From contig JBAQNP010000005.1 in NCBI GenBank assembly GCA_049303905.1, positions 62,001 through 126,000 of the forward strand: a DNA stretch of 64,000 nt, written 5' to 3'. The notes below the pieces were generated by a model that ran no database searches, had not been told where the DNA came from, and worked only from the letters and a program-made list of their open reading frames with translations. Below, piece after piece: positions 45,786 through 53,800 of this stretch. This DNA is from UBA2206 sp049303905 (GTDB taxonomy: Bacteria > Patescibacteriota > Minisyncoccia > Moranbacterales > UBA2206). Position 1 is the first letter of the stretch, and every line of letters begins with the position of its first letter. The translations under genes and the position numbers were made by a program.

Positions 45786-45866
45786 GTCATGCTGAATTTA
45801 TTTCAGCATCTCTTCTTTAGATCCTGAAACCCGCCTGCCGGCGAGGCATGGCAAGTTCAGGATGAC
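45786..45866. repeat. 81-bp GTCAT...ATGAC repeat with an inner GC-rich insertion
   Basis: Same family as 57594-57655 (TTTCAGCATC ... GATCCTGAAAC ... TTCAGGATGAC). Here an extra CCGCCTGCCGGCGAGGCATG segment, itself palindromic, sits inside the right arm, so a second small repeat appears to have inserted. Confidence 0.75.
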
Positions 45867-45877
45867 AAGGAAAATAA

Positions 45878-47986
45878 TTATTCCTTATTCACATTCTTCA
45901 TAGTGAGACTTATTTTTCCTTGATCGTCAATTGTTTTGACGCGTACGGGAACAATTTGGCCAACTTTCAAGTAGTCTTCTACATTTTCTACGCGTTTATC
46001 GGCAATTTCACTGACGTGAATGAGACCATCTTGTCCTGGGAGAAGTTCGACGAAAGCGCCGAAAGCCATAATTTTGACTACCTTAGCTTGGAAGATTTCA
46101 CCGGCTTTGACTTCTCGGGTGAGGTTATTAATCCATTCTTTCGCCTTTTCAGCAGACTGTTTGTCAACGGAAGTGATGAAAACTGAACCGTCGTCTTCAA
46201 TGTCAATTTCTACTCCAGTTTCGTCAATTATTTCATTGATGACTTTGCCACCAGTACCGATGACATTTCTAATTTTGTCAGGATTGATATGCATAACGAT
46301 AATGCGTGGAGCATATTGAGACATTTCAGGATTTGGAACAGCGATAGTGTCGGTAATTTTCTTGAGAATTTCCATTCTATTTTTTTGCGATTGGATAAGA
46401 ACGGCTTCGAGCATTGGAATGGTCACTCCATCAAGTTTCACATCCATTTGCAAAGCGGTAATTCCTTCGCTTGTTCCAGCCGCTTTGAAGTCCATGTCGC
46501 CATAATGATCCTCGAGTCCTTGAATGTCCGTTAGAACTTTAAATTTTTGATTGTCCTTTTGATCAACGATAATTCCCATGGCAATTCCTGAAACAGGACG
46601 CTTAATCGGCACACCAGCATTCATAAGAGAAAGGGTGGATCCACAAGTAGAAGCCATTGAAGAAGAACCATTGGAAGAAAGTGTTTCACTCATAAGAAGA
46701 ATTGTATATGGAAATTCTTCTTTGGAAGGCAAAACTGGCACGAGGGCTTTTTCTGCGAGTGCTCCATGGCCAATTTCTCGTCGCCCTGGACCGCGCATTG
46801 GTCGTACTTCTCCGACTGAGTATGGCGGGAAGTTGTAATAATGAATATATCTCTTTTTAGTGTCTACTTCCATCGTGTCGATTATTTGTTCCGCTCCCGG
46901 AGCACCAAGAGTTGTGACGGTGAGGGCTTGAGTTTCTCCGCGAGTGAAAAGCCCGGTACCATGAGTGCGTGGCAAAATTCCTACTTTGCATTCGATATGA
47001 CGAATTTCTTCTAGTTTCCGTCCATCCGGTCGCATTTCTTTTTCTAGGATATTTTGATGTACAATTTCATCAGATACTTCTTCGGATACAATATCCGCTA
47101 TTTCTTTGAGTTTCTCTGCTTCATCCGGATAGGTTTCCTTGATGAAAACAGAAATTTTTTCACTAATTGCTTTGGTTTTCTCTTCAATAACCTTTTTGTC
47201 TTTATCATAAAGCGCTTCGGCTAGTCCTTCTGACAAAAGCATTTCCTTGATCTTATTTTCAAATTCCTCTGTTCCTTTGACAAGCGCTGGCTCAGATTTT
47301 TCTTTTCCAATTTCTTTTTGAATTTGTCCAACAAATTCTGAGATTTTTCCAATGGCTTCATGAGCGAATTTAATTGCTTCGATCATTTCTGATTCTGGTA
47401 CTTCCTTAGAAGCGCATTCAATCATATTGATTTTGTCTTGTGTTCCACTGACGAGAAGATCGAGTGATCCGTCAGTTAATTCTCCATTGACTGGGTTTAG
47501 GATTAGTTCTTCTCCAACTTTTCCTACGCGAACGGCGCTCACGGGTCCATTCCAAGGAATGTTGGAAATGGAAAGCGCGGCTGAGGCAGCGATAATAGCA
47601 ACTACATCCGGATCGTTTTCGCCATCATATGATAAAACAGTACAAACTACTTGTACATCATTTCTCATTCGAGAGTTGAAAAGTGGGCGAATAGTTCGGT
47701 CAACTGCGCGACCAGACAAAATTGCATCGTCGCTTGGTCGGCCTTCACGCTTGATGAATCTCGAACCTTTAATTTTCCCAGCGGCATAATATCTTTCTTC
47801 AAAATCTACCATTAGTGGAAAATACCCACTCACTCTTGATGCAGATTTACTCATGACAGCTGTAGCAAGCACCACTGTGTCGCCATAACGAGCCGTTACA
47901 GCGCCGTTGGCTTGACCGGCCAAAAGACCGGTTTCGATTTCCAAAATTCGTCCCCCAACTTGGAGGGACCATTTTTTTTGTTCCAT
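45878..47986 (-). CDS. pnp: Polyribonucleotide nucleotidyltransferase
   Basis: A 702-residue 3'-to-5' phosphorolytic exoribonuclease. Two RNase PH folds (GRPSDDAILSGRAVDRTIRPLF; RTHGTGLFTRGETQALTVTTLG and MSETLSSNGSSSMASTCGSTLSLMNAGVP) flank a helical linker. A KH domain (INPDKIRNVIGTGGKVINEIIDETGVEIDIEDDG) and an S1 domain (GEIFQAKVVKIMAFGAFVELLPGQDGLIHVSEIA) close the protein. It acts in mRNA turnover. A heptamer tandem repeat lies just before its start. Confidence 0.97.
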   Translation of the reverse strand: MEQKKWSLQVGGRILEIETGLLAGQANGAVTARYGDTVVLATAVMSKSASRVSGYFPLMVDFEERYYAAGKIKGSRFIKREGRPSDDAILSGRAVDRTIRPLFNSRMRNDVQVVCTVLSYDGENDPDVVAIIAASAALSISNIPWNGPVSAVRVGKVGEELILNPVNGELTDGSLDLLVSGTQDKINMIECASKEVPESEMIEAIKFAHEAIGKISEFVGQIQKEIGKEKSEPALVKGTEEFENKIKEMLLSEGLAEALYDKDKKVIEEKTKAISEKISVFIKETYPDEAEKLKEIADIVSEEVSDEIVHQNILEKEMRPDGRKLEEIRHIECKVGILPRTHGTGLFTRGETQALTVTTLGAPGAEQIIDTMEVDTKKRYIHYYNFPPYSVGEVRPMRGPGRREIGHGALAEKALVPVLPSKEEFPYTILLMSETLSSNGSSSMASTCGSTLSLMNAGVPIKRPVSGIAMGIIVDQKDNQKFKVLTDIQGLEDHYGDMDFKAAGTSEGITALQMDVKLDGVTIPMLEAVLIQSQKNRMEILKKITDTIAVPNPEMSQYAPRIIVMHINPDKIRNVIGTGGKVINEIIDETGVEIDIEDDGSVFITSVDKQSAEKAKEWINNLTREVKAGEIFQAKVVKIMAFGAFVELLPGQDGLIHVSEIADKRVENVEDYLKVGQIVPVRVKTIDDQGKISLTMKNVNKE

Positions 47987-48005
47987 AGATTGCGTAAATT
48001 CACGC

Positions 48006-48037
48006 GAAAGTCAAAAGTCAAAAGTCAAAAGTCAAAA
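48006..48037. repeat. Heptanucleotide tandem repeat (AAAAGTC)x4
   Basis: Four head-to-tail copies of AAAAGTC between pnp and the upstream gene. Similar period-7 arrays occur elsewhere in the window. Confidence 0.85.
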
Positions 48038-48179
48038 CTACAATTCAAAACTTAAAAGTTAAATACTGAATTGTGGCTTTGAGTGGCTTTTCTTTAGCCT
48101 TGGGCGTGATTTTAAATTACTTAATTATTGTTAAAATTCTAGCTTATTTTAGGGGTTTTGTCAATTTTTTTAGGAAAAA

Positions 48180-48206
48180 TAAAAAAACGGAGCATAATCC
48201 GTTTTT
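48180..48206 (-). terminator. Terminator downstream of the NYN gene
   Basis: ACGGA/TCCGT stem flanked by A and T runs; on the minus strand TTTTTTTATTTTT follows the stem. Confidence 0.65.
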
Positions 48207-48248
48207 TGTATATTCGTATATTTGTAATAGATTAGTAATTCGTAAAGT

Positions 48249-48746
48249 TTAGATCAAAAACTTCTTTTTATTCTCACTTAAGTTGATGAAAGCATCTAAT
48301 TCTTCGACAAGTTTTCCGCTAGTGGACTCGCTAAAAGCAATGCCTTCGACGCGACAGCCGGTAGTGGATTGAATATATTTGACAAGCGGAATATAGTCTC
48401 CATCACCTGAGACAAGCACAATTACATCCAAACTTTTGGACATTTTGATAGCATCAATGGCAATTCCAACGTCCCAGTCGCCTTTTTTGGCACCACCGGG
48501 AAAAATTTGAAGATCCTTAGTTTTGACTTCATAGCCAACTTTTTCCAAAGCTTCAAAGAATTTTTCCTCTTGGCCTTCTAGGGTTTTGATTCCATAGGCA
48601 ATAGCGCGGATGAGTTTTCGGTCCCCGACAGCTTCTTTTAGGATTTGTCCAAAGCTAACTTTCTTTTTATGCAAAACTTTGGCGCTATAATAGAGATTTT
48701 GAATGTCCACCAAGACACCCACTCTTTGCTCTTTGTATATGCTCAT
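48249..48746 (-). CDS. NYN-domain protein (LabA/DUF88 family)
   Basis: A 165-residue PIN-like nuclease-fold protein: RVGVLVDIQNLYYSAKVLHKKKV (first Asp), DVGIAIDAIKMSKSLDVIVLVSGDGDYIPLVKYIQSTTGCRVEGIAFSESTSGKLVEELDAFINL. The conserved acidic residues of the NYN fold are present (D in VDIQN, D in GIAIDA, SGDGDY). Such proteins are thought to be metal-dependent RNases. It lies between rpsO and pnp, two genes that usually neighbour each other, so a role in RNA turnover is plausible. Confidence 0.88.
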   Translation of the reverse strand: MSIYKEQRVGVLVDIQNLYYSAKVLHKKKVSFGQILKEAVGDRKLIRAIAYGIKTLEGQEEKFFEALEKVGYEVKTKDLQIFPGGAKKGDWDVGIAIDAIKMSKSLDVIVLVSGDGDYIPLVKYIQSTTGCRVEGIAFSESTSGKLVEELDAFINLSENKKKFLI

Positions 48747-48895
48747 ATAGTATAAATTTCAGAAAAATAGTTTTTAGAGATTAGAAAATAGTTCAGGAAA
48801 CTTGAAATTAGAAAATAGAATCAAAAAATATCCTTTTTCAATTTTCTTTTTTCTTGAGCTAACTTCCACTTTCCTTTTTACTTATTTCTTGTGGT

Positions 48896-49165
48896 CTATC
48901 CTTTTAAATCAAGCTTTTTAATCAAAGTTTTGTAGGCTTTTTCGTTGGTTTTTTGCAAGTATCCCATTAGTTTCTTTCTTTTAGAAACCATTTTCAAAAG
49001 TCCTCGGCGAGAATGAAAGTCCTTGGCATTCTTTTTGAGGTGAGTGGTGAGTTTTTTGATTTGTTCTGAGAAAAGGGCGATTTGGTATTCTGGAGAACCA
49101 GTATCCTTTTCGTGGCGAGCTACTTCCTTAGTTACTTTCTGCTTTTGTTTGGCGCTTAGAGCCAT
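48896..49165 (-). CDS. rpsO: Ribosomal protein S15
   Basis: 89 residues from the ATG at 49165 (MALSAKQKQKVTKEVARHEKDTGSPEYQIALFSEQIKKLTTHLKKNAKDFHSRRGLLKMVSKRKKLMGYLQK), the standard length and start for uS15. A TTG further upstream would add five residues and is less likely. S15 binds 16S rRNA early in assembly. No Shine-Dalgarno sequence; a folded leader precedes it. Confidence 0.96.
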   Translation of the reverse strand: MALSAKQKQKVTKEVARHEKDTGSPEYQIALFSEQIKKLTTHLKKNAKDFHSRRGLLKMVSKRKKLMGYLQKTNEKAYKTLIKKLDLKG

Positions 49166-49274
49166 AGTTTTTTCGGCCAAACACTCGTTGCGAGAACTTC
49201 CCCCTCGAAAAACCAGTGTCGGCTAGTTAGAATTATTATATATCAATATTACAATATAATTTAAGTTTTGGCAA
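49166..49274 (-). promoter_or_regulatory. rpsO promoter and folded 5' leader (candidate S15 autoregulatory RNA)
   Basis: Minus-strand TTGCCA (49274-49269), 17 bp, TAATAT (49251-49246) give a start near 49239. The leader then forms a helix GCCGACACT (49223-49215) with AGTGTTTGGC (49185-49176), enclosing a smaller CGAG...CTCG hairpin, and ends close to the ATG. S15 regulates its own mRNA in several bacteria through unrelated leader structures, so this one could be another; this is inference. Confidence 0.5.
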
Positions 49275-49295
49275 ATTTTTGGAATATTGAAATAA

Positions 49296-49697
49296 AAAAG
49301 AAGAAGGGCATCTAAATTTTAGAAATTTAGATGCCCTTGTATGTCTTCAGCCGTTTGGCTGGTTGTTTCCCCAGAAAGCTTAGAGGGTTGTCTCAACGAC
49401 AAGGGGAGATTTGGGTCTTTCATTGCCGCGCTTTAATTTTAAATCCTCTCGAGTCGCCGATATCGGTAAAGATATGTGAAACACGCGAAGATACTCAAAA
49501 AAAACGTTCGCAAAGATCTTCAAGGGGAAGAAAAATGCTAGGCGATATGGGACATTCCCTGACGAAACTTTCGGTTTCCGGAAATTCCCTCTACGCCATT
49601 TGAATGACGCAGATGTTTCTTACTGCTGGACTGAAAAAGGTATAAAATTTCATACCTTCCCAATCAATCTCCCAATAAAGCCCTCTAAGCTTCTGAT
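49296..49697 (-). ncRNA. Structured noncoding RNA gene downstream of the reverse transcriptase
   Basis: Minus-strand promoter at the end of the RT gene: TTCACA (49731-49726), 16 bp, extended TGC-TAAGAT (49709-49704). The RNA would start near 49697. A 12-bp helix joins its ends (49681-49692 with 49376-49387). Inside it, CCCAATCAATCTCCC (49659-49673) pairs with GGGGAGATTTGGG (49403-49415) over 12 bp with a small bulge. Further hairpins: 49388-49402 (TTGTC/GACAA), GGTAT/ATACC near 49632-49656, a 10-bp hairpin near 49588-49612. A 16-bp terminator stem (49304-49319 with 49323-49338) with a T-run ends it. No ORF of note. Not recognisable as RNase P, tmRNA, SRP RNA or group II intron RNA. Confidence 0.7.
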
Positions 49698-49720
49698 GTT
49701 TTAATCTTAGCAGAGTTTAT

Positions 49721-50722
49721 TTATTTGTGAAGTTTCCGCATTTCTCTAAATTTCAGGACAACTTCACTTTCTGATTTGTGACGGAAGGCATAAGGACTTC
49801 TTTTTCGCGTCACTGAGAAAAAAGCTCCCATCATACCTTGAATGATTTCAAAAGGTATGAGACCTTTTTCATAAAGATGTATTGCCCCATTAATTTTCCT
49901 GAGATAATTTCTGGGCAAAAAAGTTTCTCCTCTAAATTTCAATCCCACGCCGGTGATTATAATCTGGCGTTTCTCTGCCAAATCAATTACGGCTGATTTT
50001 TTGTGACTGATTTGCAGTCCGGCATCAATAATTACTTGGCGAATTTTTTTTCGCACTCTTTTTCCGATTGGCTTCAAAGAAGAAAAAGCCAAATCATCAA
50101 GAAATCTGGTAAAACGAAGATCATTTTTTTCACAAATCTCCGCTAATGGCGCATCTAATAAATACGCCGCAAAGATGTTTGCTAGATCTACTGAAGCTGG
50201 CGCGCCGGTTTTTAGTCCCGTGCCAGACTTCAAGAAGCAATATTTTTTCAAGAATTTGGAGAGTTTTTTTCTATTTTCCCAAGTTGTCATACAGAGAATA
50301 TCCAGTAGTCTATCTCCGTCAATGTTATTATAGAAGCTATGAATATCGAGGAGATAAAAATATCTTCCGTTCTTATGCTTTTCTACATTTCTCAGTGGAC
50401 TCCAGCCGGTGATTCCACCGGTGGCAAAACGAAGGCCAACTGGAAGCTCGTTTATCAATTCTTTACTTCTCAGAACATTTCGAACAAATGCGCGATGAAT
50501 TAAGCGCATAGTGAGGTTTGGATTGTGGATAGTCCGAAATTTACGGGTATTTTTTATTGGATTGAAATCTTCCAACTTATATACTCTGAATTTCGGAGAC
50601 TGAAAAGTGAAAAAACAGAAATAAAAGTAGAAAATCCAAAAATTCAAACTTGCTTGAATTTCCTTGACTTCGAAATCCGGTTTTTTTCCGAAAAAAATCT
50701 GATATAAATTGTCAAATAACAT
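49721..50722 (-). CDS. Retron-like reverse transcriptase
   Basis: 333 residues from the ATG at 50722, which has a strong AGGGGG Shine-Dalgarno 8 nt upstream; an earlier start is unlikely. Order of motifs: FRVYKLEDFNPIKNTRKFRTIHNP (about 45-68), LLDIHSFYNNI with catalytic Asp126, GLKTGAPASVDLANIFAAYLLD (169-190), RFTRFLDDLAFSS with FLDD at 207-210, HKKSAVI and IIITGVGLKF (254-263). The GAPxS and xTGxG motifs resemble retron RTs; YADD is FLDD here. There is no maturase or HNH domain, so it is not a group II intron protein. A structured RNA gene follows on the same strand. Confidence 0.85.
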   Translation of the reverse strand: MLFDNLYQIFFGKKPDFEVKEIQASLNFWIFYFYFCFFTFQSPKFRVYKLEDFNPIKNTRKFRTIHNPNLTMRLIHRAFVRNVLRSKELINELPVGLRFATGGITGWSPLRNVEKHKNGRYFYLLDIHSFYNNIDGDRLLDILCMTTWENRKKLSKFLKKYCFLKSGTGLKTGAPASVDLANIFAAYLLDAPLAEICEKNDLRFTRFLDDLAFSSLKPIGKRVRKKIRQVIIDAGLQISHKKSAVIDLAEKRQIIITGVGLKFRGETFLPRNYLRKINGAIHLYEKGLIPFEIIQGMMGAFFSVTRKRSPYAFRHKSESEVVLKFREMRKLHK

Positions 50723-50805
50723 AGGTCGCCCCCTTATTATTGAATGTTTTTTTATTTGTTTTAGTTTAAAGCAGAATAGCAGAACAGGGCATAATTGGCA
50801 AGTTT

Positions 50806-50834
50806 TTGGCGACAAAGTTCCTAGTGTGGTAAGA
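50806..50834 (+). promoter_or_regulatory. Promoter candidate for pcrA
   Basis: TTGGCG followed after about 18 bp by TAAGAT on the + strand, some 15 bp before the ATG at 50845. The 122-bp gap to the divergent RT gene holds this and the RT ribosome-binding site only. Confidence 0.45.
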
Positions 50835-50844
50835 TGAGATTATT

Positions 50845-53800
50845 ATGCATGAAATATTGGAAAAACTTAATGCTCCGCAAAGAGAGGCGGTGACGACGAC
50901 GGAAGGGCCGGTTCTCATTATTGCGGGGGCAGGATCGGGGAAAACGCGCGCACTAACACACAGGGTGGCGTATTTGATTTGTGAAAAAAAGATTAGTCCT
51001 CGAAGAATTTTGGCGGTGACTTTTACTAATAAAGCGGCGGGAGAGATGAAGGAAAGGATTAGGGAATTACTTAGTGCAAATACGCGAATTGATGCGAATG
51101 ATGCGAATGACCTCACCCCCAGCCCCTCTCCTTATAAAGGAGAGGGTAGCCAATATGATATGCCAACAGTCGGAACTTTTCATTCTATCTGCGTGAGGAT
51201 TTTGCGTCATGAGATTGAGAAGATGGGATATAAAAGCTCTTTTAATATTTTTGATGATCAAGATCAGCTGGCTCTCATGAAAAAAGTGATGAAAGAAATG
51301 GAAATTAACACCGATCAATTCAAACCAAAAGCAATTCTTGGCGCAATTTCCAATGCGAAAAATGAACTCAAGAGTGCGGAGGAATTTTTAGCAGGAGTGG
51401 GTGGATATTTTGAAGAGATGGTGGCCAAGATTTATCTGAACTATCAAAAAAAATTGAAAGATCAAGGTGCTTTGGATTTTGATGATATCTTGATGATTAT
51501 AGTGAAGCTTTTCCAAAAGTTTCCAGAAGTTTTGGAAAAGTATCAGAATTTTTTTCAGTATATTATGGTAGACGAATATCAAGATACTAACCGCGCGCAA
51601 TATTTGTTGGTAAAATTGTTGTCGGAAAAATATAAAAATTTGTGTGTGGTGGGTGATGATTGGCAATGTTTTCCGAGGGGAATAAAAATATCAGTGGATG
51701 ACAAAAAAACCAAAAATATTGAGAAAATAAGAAAAGGAGATGCAATTATGTCAGCTTCAGGGCAAGGTGAGATTTGCCCTCAATCGATAGAAAGAAATAA
51801 AAAATCTAAATTCAAGGGAGAGCTAATAAAAATCACGACAAAATCAGGTAAAAGTTTAATGGCTACACCTAACCATATTCTTTTTTCTAAATTATCTTTA
51901 AGCGCAAATATATTCTATGTATATTTAATGTATAAAAAAGAGATAGGATATCGTATTGGAATGGTAAAGGGAATTAGGATAGTTAAATCAAATGGACTTA
52001 ATGCGGGATTAAATGTCAGGGCTAATCAAGAACGAGCAGACAGGATGTGGATTTTGAAAATTTGCCAGACAAAAACCCAAGCGCAATACTGGGAGCAATA
52101 TCTTGGATTTTTTTATGGTATTCCGACGTTGGTTTTTATTGCGGGCAGTGGAAGAAAAATGAAATTTGAGCAAAAATATTTGGATGATTTGTATAAAAAT
52201 ATTAATACCTTAGAAAGAGTTAAGAAAATATTTTTAGATTTTAATTTAAATTTTGATTATCCTCATCATATTCCGCAATCAACCATAAGAAGTGGAATAA
52301 AAAGAGTTTCTGTTAACTTTACTTTATTTAGCGATCGCAGAAAAGGAATTTCAATTAGCAATTGGGGAAGACACAGGATAAGCATTAATTCGAATGACAA
52401 AGAGACTAAAAAAATACTAGAGTTAGCTGGTTTCAAAACGAGAAAAGGAAAGAAGAATGATTGGCGATTGGAAATTTCTAGCAGAAAATATGAGGAAATG
52501 GAAAAGGTTCTAAATAAAATTATAAAAATTATTCCTAATATAGTGGTCACCAAAAGAGCGCTCTTAGCGGGAGGCAAAAGATTTTATTTTCAACCGGCGG
52601 GACATATCAGAGAAACAATGCTCGTGCCTATTTTAGAAAAAGGAAAAATTATTGAAGAGGAGATAGAAAAAGTTGAAAAAATAAAATATGCTGGTCCGGT
52701 TTATGATTTAGATGTAGCAAATGTGCATAATTATATTGCAAATAATTTTGTGGTGCATAATTCAATTTATGGATGGCGAGGAGCCAATATTCAAAATATT
52801 TTAGATTTTGAAAAAGATTATCCGCAGGCGCGCGTGATTAAGTTGGAGCAGAATTATCGCTCGACGCAAAATATTTTAGACGCGGCTTATGGTGTGATTT
52901 CAAAAAACATTAATCGCAAGGACAAAAAAATTTGGACGGATAATCAAAGCGGGCATCTTCTTTCTAGTTTTGAAGCAGAAGATGAAAAAGAAGAAGCACA
53001 GTTTATTGTGGATGAGATAAAAAAAATATGTCATCCTGAACTTGTTTCAAAATCTAATGAGGAGATTCCGGATCAAGTCCGGAATGACAAATACAGATTT
53101 TCCGATTTTGTAGTTCTCTATCGAACCAATGCGCAGTCTCGAATGATTGAAGAAGCGATGCTTCGAAATTCTATTCCGTACCGAATTATTGGCGGGGTAA
53201 AATTCTACCAAAGAAAAGAAATTAAAGATGTGATTGCATATCTGCGAGTGATTAATAATTTTAATGATGAAACTTCGCTGGAACGAATTATTAATGAACC
53301 GAAGCGAGGGATAGGCGATGTAACACTGAGCAAGTGGATAAAAATAGCTCGATTAGATGAAAATAATTTAATAGATGCAGGGATTAAAATTAAACAGTTG
53401 CAAGATACAAAATACAAGATACAAGATACAAGACTGGATGCAATTGTGAAATTTTGCGAATTCATTCAGAGAATGTCAGAGCTCAAAGAAAAATTATCTC
53501 TTACTGATTTTATCCAAAAAATTTATAGTGAATCGGGGTATGAAAGATTTCTTATGGACGGAACTGAAGAGGGAGAAATGAGAAATGAAAATGTTAGAGA
53601 GCTTCTCACTGTTGCAAAGAAATATGACGAGTATGAACCAATGGAAAGTTTGAAATTATTTTTAGAAGAAGTAGCTTTGGTTTCTGACACGGATAATATT
53701 GATCAAGCTGTTGATGCGGTACATCTTATGACACTTCACAGTGCTAAAGGTTTAGAATTTAAAATTGTTTTTATTGCTGGGCTCGAAGAAGGGATTTTGC

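Noticed and set aside
49331..49603. 90-codon ORF on the + strand in the RT-adjacent noncoding region
   Set aside because: It runs antisense through paired RNA elements and has no protein-like pattern.
49296..49697. RNase P RNA, tmRNA or SRP RNA
   Set aside because: The conserved core words of these RNAs (for example GAGGAAAGTCC, a tRNA-like T arm or GGTCAGGTCCGGAAGG-like loop) are absent on both strands.
49721..50722. Group II intron with its maturase
   Set aside because: The RT has no maturase or HNH domain, and no domain V-like sequence was seen nearby.
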